A DNA stretch of 15,689 nucleotides, from the NCBI GenBank assembly GCA_902477645.1, contig CABSIA010000062.1, positions 1 to 15,689 on the forward strand, in the 5' to 3' direction. The notes beneath the pieces were generated by a model. The model made no database searches, had not been told where the DNA came from, and saw only the letters and a list, made by a program, of their open reading frames with translations. The stretch comes from an uncultured Prevotella sp. (GTDB taxonomy: Bacteria; Bacteroidota; Bacteroidia; Bacteroidales; Bacteroidaceae). The position numbers were made by a program, and so were the translations under genes. Within the stretch, counting starts at the first letter, position 1, and each line of letters starts with the position of its first letter. Of the stretch, positions 12,184 to 15,689 are shown piece after piece.

Positions 12184-14190
12184 ATGACCCATGAGGAATT
12201 TATAGCCGACATACGTGCCGGAATACCGGACGTACTGCCTGAGGCTCAGGCCTACGACACAGAGATTAACCATGCGCCCAAGCGCAAGGACATTCTGACG
12301 CCAGAAGAGAAAAAACTGGCATTGCGCAACGCATTGAGATATTTTCCCAGGCACCTGCATGCGCGGCTCGCACCAGAGTTTATGGAAGAGCTGCACAGCT
12401 ACGGGCGCATCTACATGTACCGCTACCGCCCAAGGTATGAGATGTATGCCCGTCCCATCGACGAGTACCCGCACCGCTCGGAACAGGCGGCGGCCATAAT
12501 GATGATGATACAGAACAATCTCGACAAGGCGGTGGCGCAACATCCGCACGAGCTGATAACGTACGGAGGCAACGGCGCAGTGTTTCAGAACTGGGCACAA
12601 TACCGTCTCACTATGAAATATCTGAGCGAGATGACCGACGAGCAGACGCTCGTGATGTATTCAGGGCATCCGCTCGGGCTGTTCCCGTCGCACAAGGGAG
12701 CGCCACGCGTGGTAGTTACCAACGGAATGGTTATACCAAACTACTCGAAGCCCGACGACTGGGAGCGCTTGAACGCGCTCGGCGTGAGCCAATACGGACA
12801 GATGACGGCAGGCTCGTATATGTACATAGGGCCTCAGGGCATAGTACACGGCACAACAATCACTGTGCTGAACGCCGCACGCAAACATCTGAAACCCGGA
12901 CAGGACAACATACACGGAATGCTGTTCGTGACATCGGGGCTTGGCGGCATGTCGGGGGCACAGCCCAAGGCCGGCAACATTGCGGGCGTGGTGAGCGTAA
13001 CGGCCGAGATTAATCCCAAGGCCGCACAGAAACGGTACGCACAGGGATGGGTTGACGAGATGCACTACAGCCTCGACGAGCTGATACCGGCCATAAGGCA
13101 GGCCGTCAACGAGAAACGCACGGTGTCGATGGCGTATGTAGGCAACGTTGTCGACTTGTGGGAGCGGCTGGCCGAAGAAAACATCGACGTAAACCTCGGC
13201 AGCGACCAGACATCGCTGCACAATCCGTATGCCGGAGGCTATTATCCCGTGGGAATGACTCTCGACGAGTCGAAGCGCATGATGGCAGAGGAGCCGGAGA
13301 AGTTTAAGGAGCGCGTACACGCATCGCTCCGCCGGCAGGTTGCAGCCATAAACAAGCTCACGGCACGGGGCATGTACTTCTTCGACTACGGAAACGCCTT
13401 CCTGCTTATGTCGGACCGTGCCGGTGCCGACATAATGGCCGACGGCAAGCATTTCCGCTATCCGTCGTATGTGCAGGACATAATGGGGCCAATGTTCTTC
13501 GACTACGGTTTCGGCCCGTTCCGCTGGGTATGCTCGTCTGGCAAGCCCGAGGACTTGGCAGAGACTGACCGTCTGGCAGCCGAAGTGCTTGAGGACATGA
13601 TGGCGGACGCACCTGCCGACATACAGGGACAGCTTGCCGACAACCTTCACTGGATACGTGAGGCAGGGCGCAACAATCTTGTCGTAGGCTCGCAGGCCCG
13701 CATTCTCTATGCCGACGCCGAAGGACGCACACGCATAGCACTGGCGTTTAACGACGCCATACGCAGCGGAAAGATAAGCCGCCCGGTGGTTCTCGGACGA
13801 GACCACCATGACGTGTCGGGCACAGACTCGCCTTTCCGCGAGACATCAAACATATACGACGGCTCACAGTTCTGCGCCGACATGGCCGTGCAGAATGTCA
13901 TAGGCGACGCTTTCCGCGGAGCAACATGGGTAAGCCTGCACAACGGCGGAGGCGTAGGATGGGGCGAAGTGATAAACGGCGGCTTCGGAATGGTGATAGA
14001 CGGAAGCGACGAGGCCGGAAAGCGCATACGCAATATGCTGTTCTGGGACGTAAACAACGGCATTGCGCGCCGCTCATGGGCACGCAACAAAGGCTCAATG
14101 GATGCCATAGCCAGAGAAATGGAACGCACGCCGGAACTGCAGGTGACCATGCCTAACACCGTAGACGAAGATATCTTAAACATGTATTAA
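12184..14190 (+). CDS. hutU: Urocanate hydratase, long form
   Basis: A 668-residue enzyme converting urocanate to imidazolonepropionate with tightly bound NAD+. Conserved blocks: YGGNGAVFQNWAQY (127-140), QMTAGSYMYIGPQGIVHGT (206-224), SGLGGMSGAQPKAG (251-264), DIMGP-FFDYGFGPFRW (about 433-449), then GRDHHDVSG and WVSLHNGGGVGWG near 540-595. It exceeds the Pseudomonas-type enzyme (about 557) by roughly 110 residues, including an N-terminal extension, as in the long-form urocanases of Bacteroidetes and some protists. At the place of the classical catalytic Cys in the ARICW motif of P. putida (Cys410) this protein reads ARILY, with Leu508, so the short-form cysteine is absent. It is cotranscribed with ftcD (13 nt) and hutH (15 nt). 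Confidence 0.95.
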   Translation: MTHEEFIADIRAGIPDVLPEAQAYDTEINHAPKRKDILTPEEKKLALRNALRYFPRHLHARLAPEFMEELHSYGRIYMYRYRPRYEMYARPIDEYPHRSEQAAAIMMMIQNNLDKAVAQHPHELITYGGNGAVFQNWAQYRLTMKYLSEMTDEQTLVMYSGHPLGLFPSHKGAPRVVVTNGMVIPNYSKPDDWERLNALGVSQYGQMTAGSYMYIGPQGIVHGTTITVLNAARKHLKPGQDNIHGMLFVTSGLGGMSGAQPKAGNIAGVVSVTAEINPKAAQKRYAQGWVDEMHYSLDELIPAIRQAVNEKRTVSMAYVGNVVDLWERLAEENIDVNLGSDQTSLHNPYAGGYYPVGMTLDESKRMMAEEPEKFKERVHASLRRQVAAINKLTARGMYFFDYGNAFLLMSDRAGADIMADGKHFRYPSYVQDIMGPMFFDYGFGPFRWVCSSGKPEDLAETDRLAAEVLEDMMADAPADIQGQLADNLHWIREAGRNNLVVGSQARILYADAEGRTRIALAFNDAIRSGKISRPVVLGRDHHDVSGTDSPFRETSNIYDGSQFCADMAVQNVIGDAFRGATWVSLHNGGGVGWGEVINGGFGMVIDGSDEAGKRIRNMLFWDVNNGIARRSWARNKGSMDAIAREMERTPELQVTMPNTVDEDILNMY

Positions 14191-14205
14191 CCATATAATC
14201 AGCCT

Positions 14206-15681
14206 ATGACACACACAATTAGTGCCGAGCATCTGACAATAGAGAGAATCGGCGAGATAATATACAATGGATATAAACTGGAGCTGGGCGAAGACGCTAT
14301 AAAGCGTATAGAGCGCTGCCGCGAGTATCTTGACGAAAAGATACGCACAAGCAGCAAGCCTGTTTACGGAGTGACAACAGGTTTTGGCTCGCTCTGCAAC
14401 GTCTCTATCGGCAAAGACCAGCTTACGCAGCTGCAGATAAACCTGATAAAGTCGCACGCATGCGGCACGGGAGACAGGGTGCCCAACGACATCGTGAAGA
14501 TTATGCTACTGCTGAAGATACAGTCGCTGAGCTACGGATATTCGGGCTGCAAGATTGACACCGTGGAACAACTGATACGTTTCTTCAACAACGATGTTTA
14601 TCCCGTGGTCTACAAGCAAGGCTCACTCGGCGCATCGGGCGATCTTGTGCCTCTGGCACATCTCAGTCTGCCGCTCGTAGGACTTGGAGAGGTGGAATAT
14701 CAGGGAAAGGTAATAAGCGGAGCAGAGCTGCTGCGCAAGAAACGCTGGAAACCTATAGAGCTTGCATCGAAAGAAGGTCTGGCACTGCTTAACGGCACAC
14801 AGAACATGAGCGCCTTTGCTGTCTGGGCACTGCTTCAGGCAGAGCGGATCAGCGACTGGGCAGACAAAATAGCCGCAATATCACTCGACGCATACGACGG
14901 GCTTATAGAGCCATTCACATACGCCGTGCATGCCGTACGCCCGCATCAGGGGCAGATAGAGACCGCGGCGCACATGCGCGAGTTGCTTGAAGGCAGCGAG
15001 ATTATAAGCCGTTCGAAAGCCCATGTGCAAGACCCCTACTCTTTCCGCTGCGTGCCGCAGGTACACGGAGCCGTGAAAGACACCATACGCTATGTGCGCT
15101 CTGTGATAGACACGGAAATCAATTCGGCGACAGACAACCCTACCGTATGCCCGGACGAGGACATAATCATATCGGCAGGAAACTTCCACGGCGAGCCGAT
15201 AGCGTTGCCGATAGACTTCCTGTCCATTGCCTTGAGCGAGCTGTCAAACATATCCGAGCGCCGCATCTACCGCCTTGTGTCGGGCACACGCGGCTTGCCA
15301 AGTTTCCTTGTCGCTACACCGGGTGTAAACAGCGGATTTATGATTACACAATACACGGCCGCATCGGTGGTAAGCCTCAACAAGTCGCTGGCAATGCCTT
15401 CGTCTACAGACAGCATTCCGTCGTGCCAGGATCAGGAAGACCACGTGAGCATGGGTGCCAACGCCGCCATAAAACTGTACAAGGTGGTGTTCAACACAGA
15501 GCGTGTTCTTGCCATTGAGCTGTTCAACGCAATGCAGGCTCTCGATTTCCGCCTACCTCTTAAGTCGTCGCCAAAGATTATGGAGATATACGAGGAATAC
15601 AGAAAGATCGTGCCGTTTATCCTGAACGATGAGCTGATGTACCCCTACATAGAGAAATCCATAGAGTTTATTAGAAAATAA
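14206..15681 (+). CDS. hutH: Histidine ammonia-lyase
   Basis: A 491-residue enzyme that removes ammonia from L-histidine to give urocanate, the first step of the pathway. The electrophilic MIO cofactor forms from the Ala-Ser-Gly triad at 143-145 within GSLGASGDLVPLAHLS. The catalytic tyrosine lies in PVYGVTTGFG (Tyr54). Other family blocks are NGTQNMSAF (the NGT region, about 195-203), the SYRCVPQVHG-type segment FRCVPQVHG (about 282-290), NSATDNPTV and the QDHVSMG-like QEDHVSMGANAA near 408-419. The length is typical (about 500). The gene is complete: the TAA at 15679-15681 is followed by only 8 more bases of window, so it is unknown whether hutI or other hut genes follow. Phenylalanine or tyrosine ammonia-lyases share the fold; the operon context supports histidine. 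Confidence 0.95.
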   Translation: MTHTISAEHLTIERIGEIIYNGYKLELGEDAIKRIERCREYLDEKIRTSSKPVYGVTTGFGSLCNVSIGKDQLTQLQINLIKSHACGTGDRVPNDIVKIMLLLKIQSLSYGYSGCKIDTVEQLIRFFNNDVYPVVYKQGSLGASGDLVPLAHLSLPLVGLGEVEYQGKVISGAELLRKKRWKPIELASKEGLALLNGTQNMSAFAVWALLQAERISDWADKIAAISLDAYDGLIEPFTYAVHAVRPHQGQIETAAHMRELLEGSEIISRSKAHVQDPYSFRCVPQVHGAVKDTIRYVRSVIDTEINSATDNPTVCPDEDIIISAGNFHGEPIALPIDFLSIALSELSNISERRIYRLVSGTRGLPSFLVATPGVNSGFMITQYTAASVVSLNKSLAMPSSTDSIPSCQDQEDHVSMGANAAIKLYKVVFNTERVLAIELFNAMQALDFRLPLKSSPKIMEIYEEYRKIVPFILNDELMYPYIEKSIEFIRK

Positions 15682-15689
15682 TAGAAGGC

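Overview
The window is Bacteroidota DNA, most likely order Bacteroidales (Bacteroides/Prevotella-like). The evidence is promoters of the TAnnTTTG type in front of several genes, no strong Shine-Dalgarno sites, and lineage-typical families: a DUF4248 protein, a BT4734/VirE_N-type primase-helicase, a Bacteroidetes HU-like protein, a long-form urocanate hydratase and a fused formimidoyltransferase-cyclodeaminase. The genus cannot be fixed from this sequence alone.

Left flank (1-825): the 5' part of dapF (minus strand, running off the left edge), then a divergent promoter region, then only the first 14 codons of a P-II signalling gene (glnB/glnK family), where homology stops abruptly at about position 825.

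Central cassette (about 826-7064, 6.2 kb): a compact accessory block. On the minus strand it holds DUF4248, an M15-type peptidase, a 49-codon protein, a possible OB-fold protein, an unknown 155-residue protein and an 887-residue primase-helicase. On the plus strand it holds a small 63-residue protein at the left end, and an HU-like DNA-binding protein plus a two-helix membrane protein (holin-like) at the right. Non-coding structure is rich: four copies of a TAAG-stepped repeat, a 160-bp dyad with a 46-bp perfect AT palindrome at its exact centre, a 10-bp-period repeat array before the HU promoter, and three hairpin terminators. No integrase, transposase or capsid gene is visible. The content (primase, possible ssDNA binder, nucleoid protein, peptidoglycan hydrolase, possible holin) resembles a replication-plus-lysis module such as a phage satellite or its remnant; that reading is inference.

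Right flank (7065-10157): gltB resumes in the middle of the protein, followed by an intact gltD. Left and right flanks therefore look like two sides of one nitrogen-assimilation locus (P-II ... glutamate synthase). The 3' part of the P-II gene, the 5' two thirds of gltB and whatever lay between are missing, which suggests an insertion with deletion, or a mis-joined assembly.

Far right (10158-15689): an intergenic region with four 22-bp tandem repeat units, then a promoter and a three-gene histidine-degradation operon ftcD-hutU-hutH with 13-15 nt gaps. It covers histidine to urocanate (HutH), urocanate to imidazolonepropionate (HutU), and transfer of the formimino group from formimidoylglutamate to tetrahydrofolate, yielding glutamate (FtcD). 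The hutI step is not in the window. If GOGAT really is broken here, histidine breakdown next door would be one alternative supply of glutamate.
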